Source: Lachnospiraceae bacterium (lineage in GTDB: Bacteria; Bacillota; Clostridia; Lachnospirales; Lachnospiraceae). Taken from it: a stretch of 64,000 bases of DNA. The notes below the pieces were generated by a model that saw only the letters and a program-made list of their open reading frames with translations, ran no database searches and was not told the origin of the DNA. Every line of letters begins with the position of its first letter. Position 1 is the stretch's first letter. Shown here one piece after another: positions 52,266 through 61,927 of this stretch. A program made the translations under genes and the position numbers. The stretch is from NCBI GenBank assembly GCA_021770755.1, contig JAETQI010000014.1, positions 1 through 64,000 on the forward strand, written 5' to 3'.

Positions 52266-53726
52266 ATGCCAGAAAATCGGGAAGAATTTTTTTATTATGT
52301 TTTGAATCACAGTCAGGAATGTATCATCAAATATGATTCCCGTGGATGTATCGACTATTGTAATGACAGACTTCTTGAGCTCACAGGCTACAGTGCAGGT
52401 GAGCTTGTTGGCGTATATATCGGCGAACTGATCCAGAACGTGTTTGTGATCGAGGGGGATCATGTCAGACTGGCAGATGAATACAGGGATCTGGAAGTCT
52501 TCGAGACGGTGCTGTACCGAAAGAATAAAACTTGTTTTCCGGTGGAGATCACGGTGGTATCCGGTGTTTTTGACGGGGCGGAGGTCACGATCTGCACGGC
52601 TGTCGATATGACCCGCTACAAGGAAAGCATCCGGAAAGTGGAGGAGACTACGATACAGATGCAGGAATCCATGAAGGCGAGGGACGCTTTTGTGGCGAAT
52701 GTAACACATGAGCTGAGGACGCCTGTCAATGGGATCAAGGGACATGCGGAGATCATGATGGAGCAGGAACAGGATTTCCAGAAGACAAATTATCTCAAGA
52801 TGATCCTTGACTGCTGTTCGACGATGGAGGGGATCATCAACAATATCCTTGATTTCTCCAAGCTTGAGGCGGGCAAGTTTCAGATTGACGAGAAGCCGTT
52901 TTCTTTTTATGACTTCATAGCGAAGATGGAAAAGATGTTCAACATGCTCACAATGAGGAAGGGACTGCGGTTTACGCTCAATGTCGCGCAGGAGATTCCG
53001 GATAAGGTGATCGGCGATGAACTGCGGCTGACGCAGATTCTGAACAATCTCGTGTCCAATGCCGTGAAATTTACGGAACAGGGGTATGTCGGCGTCGAGG
53101 TATCCCTAAATACCAGGATCAACGATGAGATCGAGCTGTTCTTTATGGTGGTGGACACCGGTATCGGACTGTCGCCGGAGGATAAGGATAAGCTGTTCAA
53201 GAGCTTTTCACAGGCGGATGCGTCTATTACCAGAAAATTCGGCGGTACAGGGCTTGGACTTGCCATCACGAAGGAGCTTGTGACCATGATGCACGGCAAG
53301 GTCTGGGCGGAGGGCGAGAAGGGCAAAGGTTCCACGTTCTCCTTTACGATCAGGCTCAAGACGGAGCACACGCAGGATACGGCGGAGCAGGAGCCTTCTA
53401 TTAGAAAGTGGAAATATTCCAACAACCTCAACAGGATGGCGGGAGAACAGGATCTGATGAATGAGCTGGGCAGCGATATCAACATCAGGGAACTGAAAAA
53501 ATATTTTGAAAAGCTCAATATCAGCATGGATATGGAGAACTGGCAGAAGGCGGAGAGCTTTGCGACGACTTTAAAACAGCTTGTCAGCAATGGTTCAAAG
53601 GATCTGCAGCGGCTGACTTTCCGGATGGAGATGTCGATCAGAAAATCAGACTGCGACAAGGCAAGGGAGTATGCCCAGAAGGTAAAGGAACAGTTGATGC
53701 TTGAAATAGAAGGTTTTGAGATATAA
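52266..53726 (+). CDS. cytoplasmic PAS-domain histidine kinase
   Basis: The 486-residue soluble protein has a PAS domain (about residues 5-120), a HisKA domain with H148 (NVTHELRTPVNGI), a HATPase domain (N box DELRLTQILNNLVSNAVKF, G box GGTGLGLAITKELV) and a C-terminal helical extension (about 385-486) that resembles a phosphotransfer-like helical bundle but has no clear His motif. There is no CheW-binding domain, so it is not CheA. It starts immediately after the cheW stop and precedes a receiver-HD-GYP gene, its probable phosphorylation target. Confidence 0.9.
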   Translation: MPENREEFFYYVLNHSQECIIKYDSRGCIDYCNDRLLELTGYSAGELVGVYIGELIQNVFVIEGDHVRLADEYRDLEVFETVLYRKNKTCFPVEITVVSGVFDGAEVTICTAVDMTRYKESIRKVEETTIQMQESMKARDAFVANVTHELRTPVNGIKGHAEIMMEQEQDFQKTNYLKMILDCCSTMEGIINNILDFSKLEAGKFQIDEKPFSFYDFIAKMEKMFNMLTMRKGLRFTLNVAQEIPDKVIGDELRLTQILNNLVSNAVKFTEQGYVGVEVSLNTRINDEIELFFMVVDTGIGLSPEDKDKLFKSFSQADASITRKFGGTGLGLAITKELVTMMHGKVWAEGEKGKGSTFSFTIRLKTEHTQDTAEQEPSIRKWKYSNNLNRMAGEQDLMNELGSDINIRELKKYFEKLNISMDMENWQKAESFATTLKQLVSNGSKDLQRLTFRMEMSIRKSDCDKAREYAQKVKEQLMLEIEGFEI

Positions 53727-53756
53727 GGATCTGATAGATAAAGGAGTTTGGCAATC

Positions 53757-54842
53757 ATGAATAGAACATCACAAAATGATCGTGATATCAAGATACTTGT
53801 GGTTGATGATGTTGAGGTAAACCTGATCATTCTCGAGGAGATCATCAAAAGCATGGGGTATCAGGCATTGCTGGCGCAGAGCGTGAAGGAAGCGCTGGAG
53901 ATCATCGGAGACAGCGACACGCTGCCGGGTTTGATCCTGTCAGATATCTCCATGCCCGAGACCGATGGGTTTACGTTTTGTTCTATGTTGAAAAATGATC
54001 CGTACACAAAGGATATTCCGGTCATCTTCATATCGGCGATGGATACCGCCTCGGATCTCAGCAAAGGATTCGAGCTTGGCGCAGTCGACTATATTCCGAA
54101 GCCTTTTGACAAGACGGAGGTGGAGATGCGCATCTCCACACACCTTAAGATCTATACGATGCAGAAGGATCTCGAGGAGAACAACAGGCAGCTCAATCTC
54201 GTGGTCGCGCGCCAGATGGAGAAGCTTAGGATCGAGCAGAAAAATATTATGACGGCGCTGGCAAGGCTTGTGGAGAGCCGCGAGAATGTGTCGGGTTCCC
54301 ACTACAAAAATATATTGTACAACAGCCGGATCCTCGCGGAAGGAATGCAGTTATATCCGAAATTTGAGGAGGAAGTGACGGATGATTTCATCGATACGAT
54401 CGAGTCCAGCGCAGGGCTTCACGATATCGGCAAACTCATGATACCGGATCATATCCTGCTTAAGAACGCGCCGCTGGATGAGGAGGAGCGTCAGATCATG
54501 AGCACGCATGCGGAGCTTGGGGCAAAGACGCTGATGGATATCTATGAGGGCGTGGAGAAAAACGATTTTATCGACATGGCGATCGATATCGCATGGTATC
54601 ATCACGAGTGCTGGGACGGCTCCGGCTATCCGAAAGGACTCAAAGGCAGCGCGATACCGCTCGCGGCCCGCATCGTGAAGGTTGTGGATGTGTTTGACGC
54701 CATGATCAGCGAGCGGCATTACAAAAAGCCGATTCCGCTGGACCAGACGCTTACCTATATGCAGGAGAATGCGGGGAGCATCTTCGACCCGGATATCATC
54801 CGCGTATTTATGCGCATTTACCGGAATTTTAAGGGGATCTGA
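53757..54842 (+). CDS. response regulator with HD-GYP c-di-GMP phosphodiesterase domain
   Basis: The 361-residue protein has a receiver domain with phosphoacceptor D63 (LILSDISMPETDG), a short linker helix and an HD-GYP domain with the HD pair H222-D223 (GLHDIGKLMIPD) and HHECWDGSGYPKG. The full set of HD and GYP residues is intact, so it should hydrolyse cyclic di-GMP. As the last gene of the operon, it is the likely output of the PAS kinase. The ATG at 53757 has AAGGAG ten bases before it; the TTG at 53748 is also in frame. Confidence 0.92.
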   Translation: MNRTSQNDRDIKILVVDDVEVNLIILEEIIKSMGYQALLAQSVKEALEIIGDSDTLPGLILSDISMPETDGFTFCSMLKNDPYTKDIPVIFISAMDTASDLSKGFELGAVDYIPKPFDKTEVEMRISTHLKIYTMQKDLEENNRQLNLVVARQMEKLRIEQKNIMTALARLVESRENVSGSHYKNILYNSRILAEGMQLYPKFEEEVTDDFIDTIESSAGLHDIGKLMIPDHILLKNAPLDEEERQIMSTHAELGAKTLMDIYEGVEKNDFIDMAIDIAWYHHECWDGSGYPKGLKGSAIPLAARIVKVVDVFDAMISERHYKKPIPLDQTLTYMQENAGSIFDPDIIRVFMRIYRNFKGI

Positions 54843-54882
54843 ACGGCATTGATAAATATGACAGTTCAGTAAAAATATACCA

Positions 54883-54912
54883 TTCATAAATCTTTTCACT
54901 CCGTTAATACTA
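54883..54912 (+). promoter_or_regulatory. possible forespore sigma-G promoter
   Basis: TTCATA (54883-54888), a 17-base spacer and AATACTA (54906-54912) resemble the sigma-F/G consensus (TGAATA / CATACTA in Bacillus). It lies 85 bases before the spore-protein ATG, where forespore control is expected. Confidence 0.4.
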
Positions 54913-54996
54913 GGATTAAGATAAGCGACAAAAAGCTTGTCTTTGAAGATAGATTTGTTATAGAGAGCAAAAATTGATTAACGGAGGTAAAAAATT

Positions 54997-55203
54997 ATGT
55001 CAACACAGAGTAGATCAAACAGAGTAGAAGTTCCTGAGGCAAAGGCAGCAATGGATCGTTTTAAGACTGAGGTAGCATCAGAGCTTGGCGTGAACTTAAA
55101 GGAGGGTTACAACGGTGACCTCACATCGCGCGAGGCAGGAAGCATCGGCGGCGAGATGGTTCGTAGAATGGTAAAGAGCTACGAGGAGTCTCTGAACAAA
55201 TAA
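54997..55203 (+). CDS. alpha/beta-type small acid-soluble spore protein
   Basis: The 68-residue DNA-binding protein coats spore DNA. It has the germination-protease site region FKTEVASELGV (about residues 23-33) and the signature GDLTSREAGSIGGEMVRRMV (about 41-60) of the alpha/beta family. GGAGG precedes the ATG. Its presence shows that the organism belongs to an endospore-forming lineage, although many gut species sporulate poorly. Confidence 0.95.
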   Translation: MSTQSRSNRVEVPEAKAAMDRFKTEVASELGVNLKEGYNGDLTSREAGSIGGEMVRRMVKSYEESLNK

Positions 55204-55220
55204 GACGGGATCAGGGCATG

Positions 55221-55257
55221 AAACGGGATGCGGTTTTATACTGCATCCCGTTTTTTT
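55221..55257 (+). terminator. terminator of the spore protein gene
   Basis: The arms AAACGGGATGC (55221-55231) and GCATCCCGTTT (55243-55253) form a perfect hairpin followed by a T-run. Confidence 0.9.
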
Positions 55258-55438
55258 GCGTTTTTTACGCACTTTCTCAATATTTTTTATTGTTTTAAAA
55301 AATTTTTCTTTTAATTTCAGGAAGCCTATGCTATAATAAAAAACGATTGGTAACTGTACAGTGGTTACAAAGGACAGTGTAAAATATAAAAATATTCATG
55401 ATATGCATTGCATGATATGCAAGGAGGAAATGGGACAA

Positions 55439-56725
55439 ATGAGTTTACAGGTGGAGAAGTTAGAGGGAAATATGGCTAAGCTTACGATAGAAGTGCCGGC
55501 GGAGGATCTGGAGCAGGCGATCAACAAAGCTTATCAGAAAAATAAGAACAAGCTGAGCATTCCGGGATTTCGCAAGGGCAAGGTTCCCCGCAAGATGCTG
55601 GAGCAGATGTATGGCAAGGAGATCTTTTATGAGGATGCGGCGAACATTGTCATTCCTACTGCATACGCAAAGGCTGTGGATGAGTGCACAGAGGAGATCG
55701 TGTCCCAGCCTGAGATCGATATCGTGCAGGTAGAGGCAGGAAAGCCTTTTATATTTACCGCGGAGGTAGCATTGAAGCCGGGAGTGACCCTTGGAAAGTA
55801 CAAGGGCGTCGAGATCGATGCGATCGACCGGACTGTCACCGAGGAGGAGATCGATGCGGCGATCGACAGGGAGCGGGAGAACAATGCGAGAACGATCTCT
55901 GTCGAGGACAGGGCTGTCAAGGACGGCGATATGACAGTCATTGATTTCGAAGGTTTTGTGGACGGGGAGAGCTTTGACGGCGGCAAGGGTGAGAATTATC
56001 CGCTTACCATCGGCTCTAACACCTTTATCCCGGGATTTGAGGAGCAGCTTGTGGGCGCGGAGCTCGACAGCGAGGTGGAAGTCAATGTGACGTTCCCGGA
56101 GGATTACCAGGCAGCGGAACTGGCAGGAAAGCCGGCTGTGTTCAAGTGCACGGTCAAGGAGATCAAGGAGAAAGAGCTGCCGGAGCTTGACGATGAGTTT
56201 GCAAGTGAGGTGTCAGAGTTTGATACCCTGGCAGAGTACAGGGAAGATGTGAAGAAGAATCTGACCGAGAAGAAGGAAGAGGAAGCAAAGGCTGTAAAGG
56301 AAGAGAAAGTGATCGAGGCGATCGTAGCCGATGCGCAGATGGATATTCCGCAGGCTATGCTCAAGACACAGCAGCGCTCGATGGCGGATGATTTCGCCCA
56401 GAGGATCCAGATGCAGGGAATCTCGATCGACCAGTATTTCCAGTTTACGGGTCTTACGAAAGAGGCGCTCTTAGAGCAGCTCAAGCCGCAGGCAGAGCAG
56501 CGGATCCAGTCGAGACTGGTGCTTGAGGCTGTTGCCAGGGCAGAGAATATAGAGGCGAGTGAGGAGGAGTTTGCTGCAGAGATCAAGAAGATGGCAGAGG
56601 CTTACCAGATGGAGGAAGACAAGATCAAAGAGATGATCGGTGAGTATGAGCAGAAGTCGATCAGGGAGGATATCTGCATCAGAAAGGCGCTGGAGCTGGC
56701 AGTGGATAGTGCAGTGGAAAAATAG
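55439..56725 (+). CDS. tig: trigger factor chaperone
   Basis: The 428-residue ribosome-bound chaperone and prolyl isomerase has the ribosome-binding signature IPGFRKGKVPRKMLEQMYG (about residues 38-56) in the N-domain, a PPIase domain (about 150-245, GDMTVIDFEGFVDGE) and a helical C-domain. The ATG at 55439 is preferred because AAGGAGG lies 11 bases before it and the family starts MSLQVEKLEG; in-frame ATGs at 55361 and 55430 are less likely. First gene of the tig-clpP-clpX-lon block. Confidence 0.96.
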   Translation: MSLQVEKLEGNMAKLTIEVPAEDLEQAINKAYQKNKNKLSIPGFRKGKVPRKMLEQMYGKEIFYEDAANIVIPTAYAKAVDECTEEIVSQPEIDIVQVEAGKPFIFTAEVALKPGVTLGKYKGVEIDAIDRTVTEEEIDAAIDRERENNARTISVEDRAVKDGDMTVIDFEGFVDGESFDGGKGENYPLTIGSNTFIPGFEEQLVGAELDSEVEVNVTFPEDYQAAELAGKPAVFKCTVKEIKEKELPELDDEFASEVSEFDTLAEYREDVKKNLTEKKEEEAKAVKEEKVIEAIVADAQMDIPQAMLKTQQRSMADDFAQRIQMQGISIDQYFQFTGLTKEALLEQLKPQAEQRIQSRLVLEAVARAENIEASEEEFAAEIKKMAEAYQMEEDKIKEMIGEYEQKSIREDICIRKALELAVDSAVEK

Positions 56726-56743
56726 AATAAAAATATTAAAAAA

Positions 56744-56794
56744 ATATAATAATTGTGCTGACTATTTGCACAATTATTATATTTGCGTTATACT
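56744..56794 (+). promoter_or_regulatory. hairpin overlapping a predicted clpP promoter
   Basis: Perfect 15-bp arms (56744-56758 and 56768-56782) enclose a nine-base loop downstream of tig. The same bases contain TTGCAC (56766-56771), a 17-base spacer and TATACT (56789-56794), a reasonable sigma-A promoter for clpP. The hairpin could terminate tig, or the inverted repeat could be an operator. No CtsR box is obvious. Confidence 0.5.
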
Positions 56795-56829
56795 GAATTT
56801 TAATAGTATTCGGAGTGGAGGTAAAAACT

Positions 56830-57438
56830 ATGAGTTTAGTACCATATGTCATAGAACAAACAAGCCGGGGAGAGCGCTCATACGACATTTATTCCAGACT
56901 GTTGAAGGAGCGCATCATATTTCTGGGTGAGGAAGTAAACGAGACGACGGCAAGCCTCACGGTGGCGCAGCTTTTGTTTCTGGAGGCTGAGGATCCGGAA
57001 AAGGATATACAGCTATACATCAATAGTCCGGGAGGTTCTGTCACGGCGGGCATGGCGATCTATGATACCATGCGCTACATCAAGTGTGATGTGTCGACGA
57101 TCTGTATCGGGATGGCAGCCAGCATGGGCGCGTTCCTGCTTGCAGGCGGTACAAAGGGCAAGCGGCTTGCGCTTCCCAACGCGGAGATCATGATCCATCA
57201 GCCGCTTGGCGGGGCACAGGGACAGGCGACAGAGATCGAGATCGCGGCAAAACATATTCTGCGCACCAAGCAGAAGTTAAACAGCATTCTGGCGGAGAAC
57301 TGTGGACAGCCGTATGATGTGGTCGCGGCAGACACGGAGCGCGACAATTGGAAGTCGGCTGAGGAGGCGATGCAGTACGGCCTGATCGACAAGGTGATCG
57401 CGGACAGAGCCGATGCGGCGGATGACAAAGAGAATTAG
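56830..57438 (+). CDS. clpP: ATP-dependent Clp protease proteolytic subunit
   Basis: The 202-residue serine peptidase forms the barrel that works with ClpX. It has catalytic Ser in [15 protein letters not shown], His in [14 protein letters not shown] and the [17 protein letters not shown] handle. The ATG at 56830 has GGAGTGGAGG ahead; a GTG at 56815 is also in frame. clpX follows after 46 bases. Confidence 0.97.
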   Translation: MSLVPYVIEQTSRGERSYDIYSRLLKERIIFLGEEVNETTASLTVAQLLFLEAEDPEKDIQLYINSPGGSVTAGMAIYDTMRYIKCDVSTICIGMAASMGAFLLAGGTKGKRLALPNAEIMIHQPLGGAQGQATEIEIAAKHILRTKQKLNSILAENCGQPYDVVAADTERDNWKSAEEAMQYGLIDKVIADRADAADDKEN

Positions 57439-57484
57439 ATTTTATATTTTGATTGAATGAATTATGAGTAAAGGGAGAAAAAGG

Positions 57485-58753
57485 ATGGCTGGAAAAAGCA
57501 CTGAGGGAAGGGTAAGATGTTCTTTCTGCAACAAAACACAGGATCAGGTGAGAAAGCTGATAGCAGGTCCATCCGGTGTTTATATCTGTGATGAGTGTGT
57601 CGATATCTGCGCGGACATTATCGAGGAGGAGTACGAGGAGGAACAGATCGACGGCGGTTTCGAGATCAACCTCTTAAAGCCTGTGGAGATCAAAGAGTTT
57701 CTCGACGAGTATGTGATCGGACAGGAAGAAGCCAAGAAGGTATTGTCGGTGGCTGTGTACAATCATTACAAACGTGTGATGGCTGAGAAAGATCTCGATG
57801 TGGAGCTCCAGAAGAGCAACATCATCATGATCGGTCCGACGGGTTCTGGTAAAACATATCTGGCACAGACACTTGCCAAGATCATCAATGTCCCTTTTGC
57901 GATCGCAGATGCGACGACGCTCACAGAGGCAGGTTATGTGGGAGAGGACGTTGAGAATATCCTTTTAAAGCTTATTCAGGCAGCGGATTATGACATTGAG
58001 AGGGCGCAGTACGGTATCATCTATATCGATGAGATCGATAAGATCACGAAGAAAAGCGAAAATGTCTCGATCACCAGAGATGTCTCCGGCGAGGGTGTGC
58101 AGCAGGCCCTTTTAAAGATCGTTGAGGGGACGGTAGCGAGTGTTCCGCCGCAGGGCGGCAGAAAACATCCGCATCAGGAACTGATACAGATCGATACGAC
58201 AAATATCCTGTTTATCTGCGGCGGTGCTTTTGATGGACTCGACAAGATCGTCGAGAACCGGCTTGACCGCAAGTCCATAGGTTTTAACAAGGATATCGCA
58301 GAGAAGACAACGAGGGATCTCGGCGCTGTGTTCAAGGAAGTAACACCCCAGGATCTGACTAAGTACGGTCTCATTCCGGAGTTTGTCGGCAGGGTGCCGA
58401 TCAATGTGTCGCTGGAAGGACTGGATAAGGATGCACTCGTGCGGATCCTGAAAGAGCCAAAGAGCGCCCTGATCAAGCAGTACCAGAAGTTATTTGAGTT
58501 TGACAATGTTAAGCTTACCTTCGAGCCGGACGCGATCGATGCGATCGCAGAGAAAGCGCTGGAGAGAAAGACAGGGGCCAGAGGTCTGCGTTCTATCATG
58601 GAGAGCATTATGATGGACATCATGTATGAGATCCCTTCCGATGACACGATCGAGAGCTGTGTGGTCACGAAGGAGTCCGTAGAAGGAACAAGTCAGCCTT
58701 TTGTAGTACACCGCGAAGCAATGCGCACAGAGCGTGAGAAAAAGGCGAGATAA
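57485..58753 (+). CDS. clpX: Clp protease ATP-binding subunit ClpX
   Basis: The 422-residue AAA+ unfoldase has the N-terminal four-cysteine zinc domain ([14 protein letters not shown] ... ICDECVDIC), Walker [12 protein letters not shown], Walker [11 protein letters not shown] and the sensor and pore elements of the family. It feeds tagged substrates to ClpP. The ATG at 57485 is favoured by GGGAG ahead and by the usual MAGKS-like start; an ATG at 57464 is in frame. Confidence 0.97.
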   Translation: MAGKSTEGRVRCSFCNKTQDQVRKLIAGPSGVYICDECVDICADIIEEEYEEEQIDGGFEINLLKPVEIKEFLDEYVIGQEEAKKVLSVAVYNHYKRVMAEKDLDVELQKSNIIMIGPTGSGKTYLAQTLAKIINVPFAIADATTLTEAGYVGEDVENILLKLIQAADYDIERAQYGIIYIDEIDKITKKSENVSITRDVSGEGVQQALLKIVEGTVASVPPQGGRKHPHQELIQIDTTNILFICGGAFDGLDKIVENRLDRKSIGFNKDIAEKTTRDLGAVFKEVTPQDLTKYGLIPEFVGRVPINVSLEGLDKDALVRILKEPKSALIKQYQKLFEFDNVKLTFEPDAIDAIAEKALERKTGARGLRSIMESIMMDIMYEIPSDDTIESCVVTKESVEGTSQPFVVHREAMRTEREKKAR

Positions 58754-58770
58754 ATAAATGGATTGATTAT

Positions 58771-58800
58771 AAGCGCCGCCTTTTAAGAGGGCGGCGCTTT
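58771..58800 (+). terminator. terminator of clpX
   Basis: The arms AAGCGCCGCC (58771-58780) and GGCGGCGCTT (58790-58799) form a strong GC hairpin followed by a short T stretch. Confidence 0.7.
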
Positions 58801-58802
58801 AC

Positions 58803-58889
58803 GCACACGCACACCCTGAGGAAACAGGTCAGCATACGCTGGCGGGCGCGCGGGCAGGGGAAGACGACGCTTCCCCGCCCGATCACAGA
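58803..58889 (+). repeat. dispersed intergenic repeat, copy B
   Basis: This carries the block shared with 7450-7543 (GTCAGCATACGCTGGCGGG and CGCGCGGGCAGGGGAAGA). The hairpin half CGGGCAGGGGAAG / CTTCCCCGCCCG pairs almost perfectly (58851-58863 with 58870-58881). It lies between the clpX terminator and lon, in the leader of lon. Confidence 0.6.
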
Positions 58890-58912
58890 GACATATGGAG
58901 AGGATTTTACAG

Positions 58913-61318
58913 ATGGAACAGATAACAGCAGCATTACCTTTGGTGGCACTGCGGGGATTGACAGTGGTGCCAAACATGATCATACATTTTGATCTGAACA
59001 GGGATATGTCAAAGAGGGCTATTGAGCAGGCGCTGAACGAGACACAGAAAGTGCTGCTTGTACCGCAGATCGATCCCGAGGAAGAGGAACCGGATATTGA
59101 CGGGTTATATAAAGTGTGTACGGTCGCAGGCATCAAGCAGGTTACAAAACTTCCAAACAGCATTGACAGGGTCATGGTGGAAGCTGTGGCGAGGGCGCGC
59201 ATCATCGAACTGGATGACAATGACGGACAGTATTTCAGTGCGCAGTACGAAGAGATCGACGACAACGAAAATGCGCTCGAACCGGCTGAGGAGGAGGCGC
59301 TGACGCGCACGCTTAAGGAAGTGTTTGACACGTATGTCCGGTTTTATCCCAAGATCGGAAAGAGCCTGGGGAAGTATTTTAAAGACGGGAGCAGTCTGAC
59401 AGTACTGATGAACCAGATCCTGATCAACACACCCTTCTCGTATGATCAGAAACAGCAGATACTGGAGATCGAGGATATTGCCGGCCAGTGCGGGGAGCTT
59501 GTGGCGCTGATCATGAACGAGGCGCAGATCGCGGCGATCCGCACGCAGTTGGCGGTCAAGATCAGGGAGAAGATCGACAAGAACCAGAAGGACTATATTC
59601 TGCGCGAGCAGATGGAATATATTCAGGAAGAACTCGGGGACAAGAACCAGTATTCCGATGTGAAGCATTATGAGGAAGCGCTTGAAAAGCTGAAAGCGGA
59701 TGCGGAAGTAAAGGAAAAGATCCAGAAAGAGATCAACAGATTCAAGACGATCATGGGTTCAAGCTCGGAGAGCGCGGTGGAGCGGGGCTATATCGAGACC
59801 CTCCTGGAACTGCCGTGGAACAAGGCTTCGAAGGACAACAATGACATCAACAGGGCGGAGGCGATCCTGGAGAGAGATCATTACGGGCTGGAGAAGGTCA
59901 AGGAGCGCATCGTCGAGTATCTGGCAGTCCGATGTCTGACCAGCAAGGGCGAGGCACCGATCCTGTGTCTGGTGGGACCGCCCGGAACCGGCAAGACTTC
60001 CATCGCCAAATCGATCGCGGAGGCGCTCAACAAAAAATACGTCAGGATCTGTCTGGGCGGTGTGCGCGATGAGGCGGAGATCAGAGGGCACCGCAAGACT
60101 TATGTCGGGGCGATGCCGGGGAGGATCGCAAACGGTCTGAAACAGGCGGGTGTGTGCAATCCGCTGATGCTGCTGGACGAGATCGACAAGGTCAGCAGCG
60201 ACTATAAGGGGGATACCTCGTCGGCGCTGCTGGAGGTGCTCGATCCGGAGCAGAACTGTCATTTCAGGGATCACTATGTGGAACTGCCGATCGACCTGTC
60301 CAGGGTTTTGTTCATCGCGACCGCGAACGATGCGGGCAATATCCCAAGACCGCTGCTGGACCGCATGGATATCATCGAGGTGACAAGCTACACTGCAAAT
60401 GAGAAGTTTCATATAGCAAAGGAACATCTGTGGGAGAAACAGCTTGCAAAAAACGGTCTCAAAGAGACACAACTGACGATCAGCGACAACGCGGTCAAGG
60501 GGATTATCGACCACTATACGAAAGAGGCAGGTGTGCGAAATCTCGAGCGGAAGCTCGGGACAGTCTGCAGGAAGGCGGCGCTGGAGATACTCAAAGACAG
60601 GGGCGGAAAACCGAGAAAGCAGGTGCAGGATAAGTGTATCAAGGTGAACAGCCAGAAACTGGAAAAATACCTTGGAAAGCCCAAATACAGCGTTGACATG
60701 GCAAACGAGAAGGATGATGTCGGGATCGTCAGGGGGCTTGCATGGACGAGCGTGGGCGGTGATACGCTGCAGATCGAGGTGAACATCATGCCCGGAAAGG
60801 GTGAGATCGAGCTGACCGGAAAGCTCGGCGATGTGATGAAGGAGTCCGCGATGACCGGGATCAGTTATATCAGGTCGATCGCCCCCCGATACAAGATCGA
60901 TCCGGAATTTTTTAAAGAAAATGATTTTCACCTCCATATTCCCGAGGGGGCAGTTCCCAAGGATGGACCGTCTGCGGGGATCACGATGGCGACGGCAGTG
61001 CTGTCGGCGATCACGGACACACCTGTCAGGGCGAAGGTCGCCATGACAGGTGAGATCACGCTGCGGGGAAGGGTGCTTCCGATCGGCGGATTGAAAGAAA
61101 AGCTGCTGGCGGCAAAGACAGCGGGGATCACCACGGTTCTGGTGCCAAAGGAAAACGAGAAGGATGTGGCAGAGATCTCCGGCGAGATCAAGTCGGGGAT
61201 GGAGATCTGCTTTGTAAGCTCCATGGACGAGGTGATACCGCTGGCGTTTGCGCAGGAGATCAAGGTCAGAAAAACGAGAAGCGGAAACAGGAAGAAAACG
61301 GTAACGGGAGAGAAATAA
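58913..61318 (+). CDS. lon: ATP-dependent protease Lon
   Basis: The 801-residue LonA-type protease has the N-terminal substrate-recognition domain (about residues 8-200), AAA+ module with Walker A GPPGTGKTSIAKSIA and Walker B LMLLDEIDKV, and the Ser-Lys protease domain with catalytic Ser in PKDGPSAGITMATA. GGAGAGG lies nine bases before the ATG at 58913; an ATG at 58895 is in frame but less well placed. Confidence 0.96.
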   Translation: MEQITAALPLVALRGLTVVPNMIIHFDLNRDMSKRAIEQALNETQKVLLVPQIDPEEEEPDIDGLYKVCTVAGIKQVTKLPNSIDRVMVEAVARARIIELDDNDGQYFSAQYEEIDDNENALEPAEEEALTRTLKEVFDTYVRFYPKIGKSLGKYFKDGSSLTVLMNQILINTPFSYDQKQQILEIEDIAGQCGELVALIMNEAQIAAIRTQLAVKIREKIDKNQKDYILREQMEYIQEELGDKNQYSDVKHYEEALEKLKADAEVKEKIQKEINRFKTIMGSSSESAVERGYIETLLELPWNKASKDNNDINRAEAILERDHYGLEKVKERIVEYLAVRCLTSKGEAPILCLVGPPGTGKTSIAKSIAEALNKKYVRICLGGVRDEAEIRGHRKTYVGAMPGRIANGLKQAGVCNPLMLLDEIDKVSSDYKGDTSSALLEVLDPEQNCHFRDHYVELPIDLSRVLFIATANDAGNIPRPLLDRMDIIEVTSYTANEKFHIAKEHLWEKQLAKNGLKETQLTISDNAVKGIIDHYTKEAGVRNLERKLGTVCRKAALEILKDRGGKPRKQVQDKCIKVNSQKLEKYLGKPKYSVDMANEKDDVGIVRGLAWTSVGGDTLQIEVNIMPGKGEIELTGKLGDVMKESAMTGISYIRSIAPRYKIDPEFFKENDFHLHIPEGAVPKDGPSAGITMATAVLSAITDTPVRAKVAMTGEITLRGRVLPIGGLKEKLLAAKTAGITTVLVPKENEKDVAEISGEIKSGMEICFVSSMDEVIPLAFAQEIKVRKTRSGNRKKTVTGEK

Positions 61319-61321
61319 AAG

Positions 61322-61927
61322 ATGGTCATAAAAAATGTAAGCTTGGAGACCGTGATCGGTGTGACGAGCAAAGTACCGCAGAACAATATGCCTGAAATTG
61401 CATTTGCCGGCAAGAGCAATGTGGGGAAATCCTCACTGATCAACGCGCTCATGAACCGCAAGTCGCTGGCACGGACCAGTTCACAGCCGGGCAAGACGCA
61501 GACGATCAATTTTTATAATATCAACGATGAGTTGTATTTTGTCGATCTTCCGGGGTATGGCTACGCGAAGGTCAGCCTGCAGGAAAAAGAGAAGTGGGGC
61601 AAGATGATCGAGCGGTATCTGCGCCAGTCCAGGGTGCTCAAAGCAGTGTTCCTGCTGGTCGATATCCGGCATGATCCCTCGGCAAACGATAAGATCATGT
61701 ACGACTGGATCCTCTCGAACGGATTTCATCCGATCGTCATAGCGACAAAGGCGGACAAGATCAACAGAAGCCAGCTACAGAAGCAGATCAAGGCTGTTAA
61801 GCAGGGGCTTGCTGTGGATCAGGACACGATCGTGATACCGTTCTCAGCCCAGACGAAGCAGGGGCGGGAGGAGATCTATGACCTGATCGACAATCTGATG
61901 GGACAGCCGGAAGGAGAGGATCAATGA
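61322..61927 (+). CDS. engB: ribosome biogenesis GTPase YsxC/EngB
   Basis: The 201-residue GTPase acts in 50S subunit assembly. It has G1 AGKSNVGKSSLINAL, G3 DLPGYGYAKV, G4 ATKADKI and the G5-like PFSAQTKQG. It follows lon after three bases, as in many Firmicutes, and its stop overlaps the next start (ATGA). Confidence 0.96.
   Translation: MVIKNVSLETVIGVTSKVPQNNMPEIAFAGKSNVGKSSLINALMNRKSLARTSSQPGKTQTINFYNINDELYFVDLPGYGYAKVSLQEKEKWGKMIERYLRQSRVLKAVFLLVDIRHDPSANDKIMYDWILSNGFHPIVIATKADKINRSQLQKQIKAVKQGLAVDQDTIVIPFSAQTKQGREEIYDLIDNLMGQPEGEDQ

Noticed and set aside
52266-53726. The operon kinase as a CheA
   Set aside because: It has PAS, HisKA and HATPase domains but no N-terminal phosphotransfer, dimerisation or CheW-like regulatory domain.
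59759-60937. Open frame of 392 codons on the minus strand
   Set aside because: Antisense to lon; no family resemblance.
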